Shown here in pieces: positions 15,454-15,663 of a DNA stretch of 15,663 nt. Origin of the DNA: an uncultured Propionivibrio sp. GTDB taxonomy: Bacteria; Pseudomonadota; Gammaproteobacteria; Burkholderiales; Rhodocyclaceae. Each line of letters opens with the position of its first letter. Within the stretch, counting starts at the first letter, position 1. The translations under genes were made by a program, and so were the position numbers. The stretch is taken from NCBI GenBank assembly GCA_937923255.1, contig CALAIL010000036.1:1-15663 (forward strand), written 5' to 3'. A model generated the notes under the pieces. The model saw nothing but the letters and a program-made list of their open reading frames with translations, had not been told where the DNA came from and did not search any database.

Positions 15454-15570
15454 ATGCCCTGAACCCCGCGTATTTAGGGTATCTCCGAGAGGGACGCTCT
15501 GAAGCCCTTGTAAACAGGGCATCCCAGAGCACCCTACCCGGAAACGCCCAATCCACGCGGGTTTCCGGGC
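15454..15570 (+). repeat. Array E of three palindromic units
   Basis: This is the cleanest array. E1 (15454-15493) has core CCCGCGTATTTAGGG. E2 (15496-15530) has arms GCTCTG and CAGAGC with inner GCCC (15504-15507) and GGGC (15517-15520) around TTGTAAACA. E3 (15537-15569) has perfect 8-bp arms CCCGGAAA and TTTCCGGG with CCC/GGG inside. The centres are near 15472, 15512 and 15554, a period of 40-42 bp. No gene is seen within or directly after it. Confidence 0.8.
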
Positions 15571-15615
15571 ATATCCTTTCGCATATTCGATCACTACGAA
15601 GCAGCCAGAAACCCC

Positions 15616-15663
15616 TTAGGCGCAGCCGCAGGCGCGGGGCAGCTTGGCGGAAACAAGGGCTTG
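15616..15663 (-). CDS. Possible C-terminus of a gene running off the window
   Basis: On the minus strand the last bases read in one open frame as QALVSAKLPRACGCA and then stop (TAA at 15616-15618). The Cys-Gly-Cys ending is protein-like and the position just beyond repeat array E suits the 3' end of a gene. Only 15 codons are visible, so this could easily be chance. Confidence 0.15.
   Translation of the reverse strand, partial: QALVSAKLPRACGCA

Noticed and set aside
15454..15570. CRISPR array
   Set aside because: The period is regular (about 41 bp), but units are palindromes that differ from one another and the loops recur between loci. There are no identical direct repeats with unique spacers and no cas genes.

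Overview
The window looks like a chromosomal segment of a moderately GC-rich betaproteobacterium. The best clues are the full-length DnaE and IlvA, both with betaproteobacterial-looking sequence by my recollection of these families. I cannot place it below class with confidence; Rhodocyclales or a related order would fit. Most of it is ordinary housekeeping DNA with single genes or short operons. The spaces between genes are unusually rich in small palindromic repeats.

Layout. 1-67: part of a palindromic repeat. 68-1676: two minus-strand genes for exported proteins, a secreted beta-propeller-like protein and a glycine-zipper protein with a tyrosine-rich tail. 1959-5468: dnaE, the catalytic subunit of DNA polymerase III. 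5563-6135 (minus): a five-helix YIP1-type membrane protein, convergent with dnaE. 6335-8507: a TonB-dependent siderophore receptor with a recognisable promoter and an overlapping Fur-box-like site, followed by a hairpin. 8662-9438: a lipoprotein of unknown role with a strong terminator. 9580-10449: repeat-rich DNA around a WapI-like protein gene (minus). 10474-10782 (minus): a periplasmic PepSY protein with a strong terminator. 11306-12820: ilvA. 12964-15088: a cysK-patB pair. 15089-15663: almost wholly repeats.

How the genes work together. ilvA, cysK and patB form a small amino-acid block. IlvA makes 2-oxobutanoate for isoleucine. CysK makes cysteine from O-acetylserine and sulfide. The PatB/MalY-type C-S lyase next to it (7 nt gap) cleaves cystathionine-like thioethers, linking cysteine to homocysteine and methionine. 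The TonB receptor stands alone without siderophore synthesis genes, which suits uptake of siderophores made by others.

The part most worth a second look is the intergenic repeat system. Three arrays (9580-9709, 15094-15225, 15454-15570) each hold three palindromes of about 33-42 bp. Their centres lie 39-42 bp apart, near four helical turns. Their arms change in a base-pair-preserving way and their loop cores recur in the same order. Single or partial units lie at 1-60 and 10276-10314. Next to two of the arrays lie about 90-105 bp MITE-like elements with terminal inverted repeats (TATAGCGGCTT/AAGCCGCTATA in the best copy), reminiscent of small elements in Neisseria. No phage, CRISPR, tRNA, rRNA or toxin gene was seen.
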